Assembly: GCA_900543205.1 (NCBI GenBank)
Contig: UQQM01000032.1
Coordinates: 1 to 19,415, forward strand
Source: an uncultured Bacteroides sp.
GTDB lineage: Bacteria; Bacteroidota; Bacteroidia; Bacteroidales; UBA932
Length of the DNA stretch: 19,415 bases
Direction: 5' to 3'
Of the stretch, positions 13,684 through 19,415 are shown one piece after another. Within the stretch, counting starts at the first letter, position 1. Each line of letters starts with the position of its first letter. Below the pieces are notes generated by a model, which was given only the letters and a program-made list of their open reading frames with translations, ran no database searches and was not told where the DNA came from. Both the position numbers and the translations under genes were made by a program.

Positions 13684-14802
13684 CTATTCCGCATCCACGA
13701 CGCAGATGGCCACCCTGTTCTTTTCGGCTGAGCTGAAAGGGTTCTCGGTATCGCCCACATAGCGCACGATGATCCTGTCGGACGGTATTCCGGCAGCCTC
13801 AATCGCGGCGGCGACATTCTCCGCCCTCTCCTTGGAAAGCTCCATGTTCCTGGCTGCGGAGCCCGTTTCGGCGTCCGCATGGCCCGTGACGGTCACTGCG
13901 GTCCCGGGGTTCTCGCGGAGGATGCCCGCAAGTTCATCGATCTTGCCCTTCTCCTCATCCCTGATGGCGCTCTTGCCGATTGTGAAGAACAGATTGCGCT
14001 CCACCGCCACGAAAGCGGGTGCGGGTGCAGGCTCCGGGGCCTGCTGCACTACAGGTTCCTCCCGGACGGGCGCAGGCTCCTTTTCAACAGGTGCTGGCGC
14101 GGGCTCAGGCACGGGGGCGGGTGCAGGCACGTATTCCGCTACAGGTTCGGCGGCCTTCTTCCTGCCCAGGCTGAATGTGAATCCGGCCACGGCCCCGAGC
14201 TGCCAGTCGACCGCGCTTCCCCTCTTGGAGTTGAACTTGTCGCTGAGGACATTGGCATTGAGCTCTATGTTGAGGCTCACGGCGTCACTGATCCTGATGC
14301 CCGTTCCGAGTCCGAAACGGCCCACGGGGCTGACCTTGCAGCCGTCCCAGAGATAGTCGGATGAAGGGAACCTCGAAGCCAGGGCACGTGCCTCGTCATT
14401 GTTGAACCTGCCGTTGACACCGACTCCGGCAAAGAGATAGGGGCTCAGGACCCTCTTCGCCCTATAGCCGGAGAAGATGCCGCAGATATCCGCAAGCACA
14501 TCCACGTTTCCCTGTAGATAATTGAACCCGTAGACCGCTGTAGGTCCGGCAAGGGCACCCTTGGCCTCCCAGCCGCTGACACCGGCACGCAGACCCCATA
14601 CGGGAGTGAACTTATAGCCGACGTTCAACGCGGCTGCTGGAGAAATCAGGTCGCCGAAGCTGGTCTCTCCGACCGTCTGGCCAATTCCGCCCTGAAGCTG
14701 GATGAACCAGTGGCCGTCGAATTCCCCGTTTCCGGCATTCTGAGCGAAGGCGGAGCCGAAACTCAGCGCGGCAGCGACTGCCAATGCGAATATCTTTTTC
14801 AT
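13684..14802 (-). CDS. OmpA-family outer-membrane protein
   Basis: The protein has 372 residues from ATG 14802, chosen because it begins a perfect signal peptide (MKKIFALAVAAALSFGSAFA). An earlier in-frame ATG at 14877 reads through the preceding terminator. Residues about 20-210 form an 8-stranded-barrel-like domain (GHWFIQLQGGIGQTVG, YKFTPVWGLRAGVSGWE, YLFAGVGVNGRF, LGAVAGFTFSLG). About 217-265 is a Pro/Ala/Glu linker (PAPAPVPEPAPAPVEKEP). The rest is an OmpA C-terminal domain with FFTIGKSAIRDEE, VTVTGHADAETGSAARN and ELSKERAENV, containing the Asp and Arg used to bind peptidoglycan. It ends VAICVVDAE. It is likely an abundant outer-membrane-to-wall tether. It lies 87 bases downstream of the stalk-lipoprotein gene across an intrinsic terminator, with a possible promoter of its own. 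Confidence 0.93.
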   Translation of the reverse strand: MKKIFALAVAAALSFGSAFAQNAGNGEFDGHWFIQLQGGIGQTVGETSFGDLISPAAALNVGYKFTPVWGLRAGVSGWEAKGALAGPTAVYGFNYLQGNVDVLADICGIFSGYRAKRVLSPYLFAGVGVNGRFNNDEARALASRFPSSDYLWDGCKVSPVGRFGLGTGIRISDAVSLNIELNANVLSDKFNSKRGSAVDWQLGAVAGFTFSLGRKKAAEPVAEYVPAPAPVPEPAPAPVEKEPAPVREEPVVQQAPEPAPAPAFVAVERNLFFTIGKSAIRDEEKGKIDELAGILRENPGTAVTVTGHADAETGSAARNMELSKERAENVAAAIEAAGIPSDRIIVRYVGDTENPFSSAEKNRVAICVVDAE

Positions 14803-14808
14803 CACCAA

Positions 14809-14838
14809 TAAATTTAAATCGTTTACAAAAAAGGCAAA
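14809..14838 (-). promoter_or_regulatory. Possible promoter for the OmpA-family gene
   Basis: On the minus strand TTTG (14838-14835), 18 bases, then TAAATTTA (14816-14809). The spacing is slightly short and the -7 box has one mismatch. The -33 element coincides with the start of the T-rich tail of the preceding terminator. The predicted start lies almost at the ATG (14802). Confidence 0.35.
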
Positions 14839-14865
14839 GAGGGTGGCCAGTTTCCGACCACCCTC
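14827..14865 (-). terminator. Intrinsic terminator/attenuator after the stalk lipoprotein gene
   Basis: On the minus strand GAGGGTGG (14865-14858) pairs perfectly with CCACCCTC (14846-14839) around an 11-base loop, then TTTGCC and six T residues (14832-14827). It lies 25 bases after the stalk-lipoprotein stop and ahead of the OmpA gene, so leaky termination could set the ratio of the two products. Confidence 0.8.
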
Positions 14866-14889
14866 TCCACCAAACAATCAAGCTAATGA

Positions 14890-17800
14890 CTACCTCTCCT
14901 TCATGAGAGTGACTTCGATGTCGAAGCTCTTAGCCTGTACGTGGTTGTAGTCGAGATAGTACTCAAGAGTAGCTTCTACGCTTATCACCACGTTGTTCTG
15001 AAGAACTCCGTTGTCCTTGTCGAATACAACCACACCGGTTGCAGGATCGTAGTGCACGGTGCCGTTGGTGTAAGGCTGGCCGTTCACGCTGACCTTCAGC
15101 TCGTCTACAGGAGCGAACTTGAGCTCGGCCTGATAGGTGCCGAACTGTGTTCCGGCATTCATATCGGCAAGACTGCCATATTCTACATACTTCTTCTCGG
15201 TTCTGTTGTACCACTCCGCAAGGTTCTCTGAAGAATCAAGGATACCCCTTACGTCAACATATTCCCAGAGGTTGATCGTGCAATCCTCACCTGCCTTCCT
15301 GTCGATGTTCGTCTCATCGCTTGCATCAAGGCCGAAGGAAACTATAGGACAGTCGGTCTCGATGGTCAGAGGCAGACGAGAAACCTCGATTTCCTTGTTG
15401 GTGTTGTCTATGGTCACATAGAGCACTGCCTCAAGCTGGTAAGAGAGTGCGGTGTAGCTTGACCAGTCGAGGGTGGTCTCGGCGAGCTTGCCGCTGGCGT
15501 CGACTGAAGCCTCGGTTGCAGAGTATACAGGCAGATTTACAATTCCGGCCTTGTCGTCAACCTTGGTCACAGGCTCGAACTTCACGGTCAGGTTGTCGCT
15601 GATTCCGTCAGGATTCTTGACATAGAAGTAGTTGTTGAGCTCAACGGTCGGGAAGGCATATACGCCGTTATCCACTATGCCGTCGATGTAAACCACCTTG
15701 GTGGGAGCTATGGCCTCGTCGTATGCCAGGCTGTAGACAGGAGACTCGACGGTACCGTCGGCGGTGAAGGTGTAGGTTACACCATACCAGGTCTCGACTG
15801 TAGTGGTGAACTCGAACTTGTCACCGAACTTCTGGATGTCTGAAGAAGAGTACCTGATGTGGGCCTCGTAAGGCTTCTCGCCGTCAATCTGGAGATGAGT
15901 CCAGTCGCTGCTGCTGTCCTTGCCGTTGTAGACGGTCTCCATGACATTGCTCTTGGCGTGGTTCAGGGAAGCCAGGAACTCGTCGATATCCTCGAAGTCG
16001 GAAGATACCCTGCCGTAGACGGTCTCATAAGGATCGACATCAAGCTCGATCTCATGATAGCCGGAGCCGATGAAAGGCAGATCATAGCTTCCGAGAGCGA
16101 TATCCTGGTCCTCAGGCATTGCTCCGAGAGTGAAGGTGAAGTTGAATACAACCTCGTTGCCGTCCTCAGGGATGGTGAAGCGCTGCTGTACGTTGTAGGT
16201 ATTGTCCTCACCCTGGGCGAAGTCATAGCCCTCTACGGTAACGGTGGCGATATGAGCCTCCTCTACGGCGAGCGCCTCGATTTCGACGTCAAGGGCGGCA
16301 GGTCTGCCGTTCAGGGTCACCTCTGTGGTAACCTCCACGTTGTCGTGGGTGATGATTTCCCTGATGTTCTCGTATTCGGCCTTGAGCTCATCGTAGTTGA
16401 CAACGCTAACCTCACGGAATTCATAAGGCAGCACGTTGGGAACAAGTCCGCCGTCCGCAAGCTCTACTGCGAGTGCGTAGGTCCAGTCAACGTTCTTGGT
16501 GCCGAGCTCGATCTCATACTTCTGGTTGGTAATCTTGTAAGAAGTGGTATTGGTGATGAGATATGCGGGGCCGTTCACACTGTTCCCATAAGCGTAGGCG
16601 AAGCGGTTCTCGACTACGATACAGTCATGGATGAACTCCTTGGCATCCTCGGGATTCTCTACCATTGAAGCGATGACGCCGTAGCCGTTCTCCTTGTCAG
16701 CCACGGAAATTCCATCGGTCTTCGCAGGCTTGCGGCCGATGTAGCTATCGGAAGCCTCGTCATACTCGTAGTAGGTCTCTTCGTGAACATACGCGGGAGT
16801 AAGCTCCTCGACAGCCACATTGAACAGCTCGGCGGCCTCGGCGATGGTGAGGTATTCGCCTTCATACTTGATGGCGACCTCGTATCCCTCATAGAAGTCT
16901 ACGGGAGCGGGAGCATCCTTCCATGACTCCTCGAATTCCTTGCTGGCGCCATACTCCTTCTCTGTCTCGAAGTTATAGAGACGGAAGTTGTCGGCCAGCT
17001 GGCTCTCGGGGCTCTCCACTACAGGAACGTATGCGCTGGAGATATAGCTGCCCGCGTCGATTCCCTCGATGTCGGCGTTGGCCTCGGCATCTTCTACAAC
17101 CTTGGCGTCAGCGACATAGAGAGCGATAGAGTAGTTCTGGATGTCACGGGGGAAGGTAGCCTCAACCTCAACGCGTCCGGTAGCGGGGTCGGCGGTGAGC
17201 ACGAGATCCTCACCGGTAACTGTCACGGCCTCACCGGCTGCGCGGGTCTTCATGGGCTGTACATAGAGGAACACGTTCTCCGTCTGGGCGGCAACCTGGG
17301 CGGCGAGCTCCATAGGAGTCACCTGGAAGGTAGCATAGACGGTCTGGTTCTCTGACAGAACATAGTTGTTTATACGATATGCGAATGAGGTAGCTGCGAA
17401 GTCATCATACTCGGGAACGAACACGAGGCTCTGAATCCTGTTGGCGAGATCCTCCACCTTGTTCACGAGAGCGTCCACGCGTGCCTGGACAGCTGCAAGG
17501 GACTTGTTGAAAGTCTCGGTGGCTGAAGCTATCGCGGATGCTATCTTCTGGTCTACGACTCCGTTGTTCTCCTCAATTGCGCTCTTGACGGCCTCGGCGA
17601 GCTTGGCGTCGAACTCCTCTGCCTGGGCCTCCATCTGCTCGAAAAGCTCCGCCTTCAGGGCTGCCACATCCTCGTCAACCTTCGCCTCGAGAGCCTCAAC
17701 CGCAGCGGCAAGTTCCGCCTTGGTGGCGTAAGTCTTGAGGGCCTCCTTGATTGTGGCAATCTCTCCGAGAGCGCTCTGTGCGGTCTCAAGAGCCTTGTCG

Positions 17801-18504
17801 GCAGTAGCCTGGGCTGCAGCAGCAGCCTTCACCGCGCTCTCAGCGACAGCCTTTACATCGGCCACTGACTCCTCTACGGCCTTGATTGCGCTGTCAAGCT
17901 CGGCGTCCTTTCCTGCAAGAGCGTCGCACTGGTCCTCAAGTCCTCCGAGACGGGCCTCGAAATCAGCCATGTCATCCTCGAAGCTCTTGAGGGAGGCCTC
18001 GATAGTCGCTACGCGGGAAGTAAGGGCGTTCACAGCCTCGATGGTGGCGTATGTTGCAGCCACATCGTCCTTGGTAGCATAGTCTGCGAGTCCGGCCTCG
18101 ATTGCCGCAACCTCAGCCTCAAGGGCGTCGAGAGCGTCGGCAAGGGCCTCGACAGCCTCAAGCCTCCCGTTGATGTCATTGACCGTGTTGGACAGGTCAC
18201 CGACTGTTCCGTCAAGACCGTCGAGACGTCCGTTCATAGCCTCGACATCGCCGCTGAGGTCAGTCAAGGAGCCGGAAAGGTCAGCGACGCTTCCGCTCAG
18301 GCCGTCAATCGTCTGATTGGCCTGGTTGAGGGCCTCCTCGAGCGACTTGACCTGCTCACTGACACTGGCAAGCTCACCGGTCTCAAGAGCATCCAGCCTG
18401 TCATTCAGGCTGTTGATGTCGTCCTGAAAATCGGTACAGCCAGTGAAGGTCAGCATCCCGCCCATAACGCAGAATGCAAGTACCGTTCTGAAAAATTTTT
18501 TCAT
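14890..18504 (-). CDS. Surface lipoprotein with long heptad-repeat stalk and beta-rich C-terminal region
   Basis: The protein has 1204 residues from ATG 18504, the first codon of a good lipoprotein signal (MKKFFRTVLAFCVMGGMLTF, then TGC, Cys23). An in-frame ATG at 18528 only adds 8 residues. Residues about 30-360 are a near-continuous coiled coil. From 69 to about 139 the heptads are unbroken and Gly/Ser-rich (LSGSVAD, LSGSLTD, LSGDVEA, MNGRLDG, LDGTVGD, LSNTVND, INGRLEA). Later there are two YATK-containing segments (142-145 and 259-262) and an Ala-rich helix. IQSLVFVPEYDD (357-368) marks the switch to an acidic beta-rich region that may hold several Ig-like domains. I recognise no enzyme or binding motif. 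The layout suggests a rod holding a globular part above the outer membrane. It is the largest gene in the window and is followed by OmpA. Its function is unknown. Confidence 0.85.
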   Translation of the reverse strand: MKKFFRTVLAFCVMGGMLTFTGCTDFQDDINSLNDRLDALETGELASVSEQVKSLEEALNQANQTIDGLSGSVADLSGSLTDLSGDVEAMNGRLDGLDGTVGDLSNTVNDINGRLEAVEALADALDALEAEVAAIEAGLADYATKDDVAATYATIEAVNALTSRVATIEASLKSFEDDMADFEARLGGLEDQCDALAGKDAELDSAIKAVEESVADVKAVAESAVKAAAAAQATADKALETAQSALGEIATIKEALKTYATKAELAAAVEALEAKVDEDVAALKAELFEQMEAQAEEFDAKLAEAVKSAIEENNGVVDQKIASAIASATETFNKSLAAVQARVDALVNKVEDLANRIQSLVFVPEYDDFAATSFAYRINNYVLSENQTVYATFQVTPMELAAQVAAQTENVFLYVQPMKTRAAGEAVTVTGEDLVLTADPATGRVEVEATFPRDIQNYSIALYVADAKVVEDAEANADIEGIDAGSYISSAYVPVVESPESQLADNFRLYNFETEKEYGASKEFEESWKDAPAPVDFYEGYEVAIKYEGEYLTIAEAAELFNVAVEELTPAYVHEETYYEYDEASDSYIGRKPAKTDGISVADKENGYGVIASMVENPEDAKEFIHDCIVVENRFAYAYGNSVNGPAYLITNTTSYKITNQKYEIELGTKNVDWTYALAVELADGGLVPNVLPYEFREVSVVNYDELKAEYENIREIITHDNVEVTTEVTLNGRPAALDVEIEALAVEEAHIATVTVEGYDFAQGEDNTYNVQQRFTIPEDGNEVVFNFTFTLGAMPEDQDIALGSYDLPFIGSGYHEIELDVDPYETVYGRVSSDFEDIDEFLASLNHAKSNVMETVYNGKDSSSDWTHLQIDGEKPYEAHIRYSSSDIQKFGDKFEFTTTVETWYGVTYTFTADGTVESPVYSLAYDEAIAPTKVVYIDGIVDNGVYAFPTVELNNYFYVKNPDGISDNLTVKFEPVTKVDDKAGIVNLPVYSATEASVDASGKLAETTLDWSSYTALSYQLEAVLYVTIDNTNKEIEVSRLPLTIETDCPIVSFGLDASDETNIDRKAGEDCTINLWEYVDVRGILDSSENLAEWYNRTEKKYVEYGSLADMNAGTQFGTYQAELKFAPVDELKVSVNGQPYTNGTVHYDPATGVVVFDKDNGVLQNNVVISVEATLEYYLDYNHVQAKSFDIEVTLMKER

Positions 18505-18616
18505 AACTACAATTTGTTTGTTACACAATGGAACAATGCGGCGCGGGAGAGCCGTACAACAAACATGGAATCAATAATTCTGAAGGGGCTGTCCCGACGG
18601 CTGAGCGGATTGAGCT

Positions 18617-18756
18617 GCAATTTGCATACATGGCCGGCGGCCACGGAGGAATACGGCCTGCCGGCGGCCGCACCGGAAGTCAGTTCCCTTATATATTATA
18701 TGGAGAGCCTGTTTTCGGGAACAATCGGGACTGCATGAAAATTGGATGCAAATTGC
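18617..18756. repeat. 11-bp inverted repeat pair with 118-bp spacer
   Basis: GCAATTTGCAT (18617-18627) and its exact reverse complement ATGCAAATTGC (18746-18756) flank 118 bases. Each arm is itself nearly palindromic (GCAA-N-TTGC), so they could be recombination half-sites or two copies of a regulator site. They lie between a surface-lipoprotein gene and a tyrosine-recombinase gene. Confidence 0.6.
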
Positions 18757-18759
18757 GAT

Positions 18760-18767
18760 TAAAGATA
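18760..18767 (-). promoter_or_regulatory. Candidate -7 box for the stalk lipoprotein gene
   Basis: TATCTTTA on the minus strand (18767-18760) is one mismatch from TAnnTTTG, with a T-run about 19 bases upstream in place of a TTTG -33 element. It abuts the first palindrome (18770-18781) and the right arm of the inverted repeat (18746-18756). Support is limited to this motif. Confidence 0.3.
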
Positions 18768-18769
18768 AA

Positions 18770-18811
18770 TTACATTTGTAAATCTGAAAAAAACGACATA
18801 CATTTGTATGT
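18770..18811. repeat. Twin palindromes sharing TACATTTGTA, 28 bp apart
   Basis: TTACATTTGTAA (18770-18781) and ACATACATTTGTATGT (18796-18811) share an identical 10-base core and have arms of 5 and 7 bp around a central TT. Each also contains TACATTTG, a perfect -7 consensus on the plus strand, but no plus-strand gene follows. The position next to a minus-strand promoter candidate suggests paired operator sites. Confidence 0.5.
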
Positions 18812-18856
18812 GTTTAGCCTTTTGTTTAGAGGCTTTGCAGGCAAGATAATTCAATA

Positions 18857-19378
18857 TCATTTTATAACATTGTGGAATAATCCACATCCCTCATCCCCTT
18901 CCGGAAATTCCTGAAAATCAGTAAGCAGCGCCGCATTACGCACCCTGTCCGCATGTGAGAAGCCGGCCAGATAGCGTTCGGTGACGCTTAGGCTCGAATG
19001 CCCCAGGCTTTCCGAGATATAGCTGATGTCCACGCCGCGCCAATTGAGCATGCTCGCGAACGAATGCCTTGCAGAATAGGTGGTGAACTTAGGGATTCCA
19101 AGCTCGGAGGCTATCTTCGCCAACGCACGGTTGCAGCGAGACACCACCTTGCGGACATGCATGGTCCTGTGGAAATCATCGGAAGAACCGTCGGCGCAAC
19201 GGAAAATGAGAGTATCCGGGTTTCCGTCGCAGGGGTTGCCTATCGACTCCATTATCTCCCTCATCCGCCCCGTGAGAGCCGCACGGACCGTCTTCGCTCC
19301 GGGGTTGTTCCTGGTCTTGGAACGTACGAACCATATCTCGTCGTTTACGATGTTGCCATATTTCGGTCTAGTCGACAA
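18857..19378 (-). CDS. Tyrosine recombinase/integrase, catalytic-domain remnant (5' truncated)
   Basis: The open frame covers only the C-terminal catalytic domain of a phage-integrase-type recombinase (173 residues from a TTG at 19378). It retains the hairpin Lys (WFVRSKTRN), box II as TTYSARHSFASML (Arg present; Tyr at the usual first His, common in Bacteroidetes members), SESLGHSS (His) and the nucleophile in VTERYLAGFSH. The N-terminal DNA-binding domain and the box I Arg are missing. An in-frame TAA at 19414-19412 closes the frame 11 codons upstream of the TTG, so the intact protein (normally 300-400 residues) is not encoded in this frame. Another frame just upstream reads RDFILLFVD, resembling the family's helix before box I, which suggests a frameshift or small deletion near 19375. 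It lies beside a repeat-rich region. Probably a pseudogene. Confidence 0.75.
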   Translation of the reverse strand: MSTRPKYGNIVNDEIWFVRSKTRNNPGAKTVRAALTGRMREIMESIGNPCDGNPDTLIFRCADGSSDDFHRTMHVRKVVSRCNRALAKIASELGIPKFTTYSARHSFASMLNWRGVDISYISESLGHSSLSVTERYLAGFSHADRVRNAALLTDFQEFPEGDEGCGLFHNVIK

Positions 19379-19415
19379 AAAGTAGGATAAAATCTCTGCA
19401 AGGAATTGATTTTAA

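Larger units (their letters stand above)
18505..18856. other. Structured intergenic region upstream of the stalk lipoprotein
   Basis: This is 352 bases without a supportable gene. It contains an 11-bp inverted repeat pair (18617-18627/18746-18756), a GC-rich direct repeat GCCGGCGGCC(A/G)C at 18633-18644 and 18660-18671, twin palindromes (18770-18811), and a small hairpin AGCCT/AGGCT (18816-18820/18830-18834). If the promoter candidate at 18767-18760 is right, the stalk-lipoprotein mRNA has a leader of about 250 bases. Open frames on the plus strand here have no protein-like features. Confidence 0.6.

Noticed and set aside
14803..14877. N-terminal extension of the OmpA-family protein
   Set aside because: The extension reads through the intrinsic terminator stem and would bury the signal peptide.
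15859..16668. A 269-codon open frame on the plus strand
   Set aside because: It is antisense to the stalk lipoprotein and has no protein-like features; such frames are expected opposite a gene with strong codon bias.
18584..18600. GGGGCTGTCCC resembling an insertion-sequence end
   Set aside because: Only one copy was seen, with no partner inverted repeat, no target duplication and no transposase nearby.
18528..18914. Plus-strand open frames between the stalk lipoprotein and the recombinase
   Set aside because: They show no domains or codon character, overlap the repeats and run into antisense of the recombinase.
1..19415. CRISPR array, tRNA or rRNA genes
   Set aside because: No regularly spaced repeats and no tRNA cloverleaf or rRNA-like segments were found on reading through the window.

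Overview
The window looks like a chromosomal segment from a GC-rich member of the Bacteroidales. The evidence is a type V (FimA/Mfa) fimbrial operon, a Bacteroidetes-type small SSB, an M64 'IgA peptidase' family gene, Bacteroidetes-style -7 boxes (TAnnTTTG) and almost no Shine-Dalgarno sites. Base composition and protein style would suit Rikenellaceae/Alistipes relatives, but the genus is an inference.

Left part (1-5.3 kb): the first 30 codons of a PD-(D/E)XK nuclease-family transposase run off the left edge. Next comes a COG0523 metallochaperone GTPase behind a perfect dyad that overlaps its promoter. Convergent to it are three separately terminated minus-strand genes: methylglyoxal synthase, a small heat-shock protein and a Fur-family regulator. 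Divergent from fur are an M64 peptidase gene interrupted by one in-frame TAA and a small outer-membrane beta-barrel gene.

Middle (5.4-12.9 kb): five minus-strand genes with overlapping ends form an apparent operon. The order of transcription is a small SSB, an OmpA-like/TPR lipoprotein, a FimA/Mfa1-type major fimbrillin, an Mfa2/FimB-type anchor and a 1067-residue fimbrillin-like lipoprotein that is probably the tip or adhesin. The products suggest assembly of a surface fimbria; the SSB at the head of the operon is the odd member.

Right part (13.1-19.4 kb): a small zinc-ribbon protein of unknown role is followed by an intergenic segment with interleaved inverted repeats (a potential pseudoknot). 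Then come an OmpA-family porin-like protein and a 1204-residue lipoprotein with a long heptad-repeat stalk. An intrinsic terminator separates the last two, with a possible promoter inside its tail. Upstream of the stalk lipoprotein lies a 350-bp non-coding region with an 11-bp inverted repeat pair and twin palindromes. Beyond it is the catalytic half of a tyrosine recombinase whose 5' part appears damaged.

No tRNA, rRNA, CRISPR array or complete insertion sequence was seen. I found no complete new defence or mobile system. The most promising leads are the recombinase-adjacent repeats upstream of the stalk lipoprotein, the SSB-fimbria operon, the potential pseudoknot and the dyad in front of the COG0523 gene.
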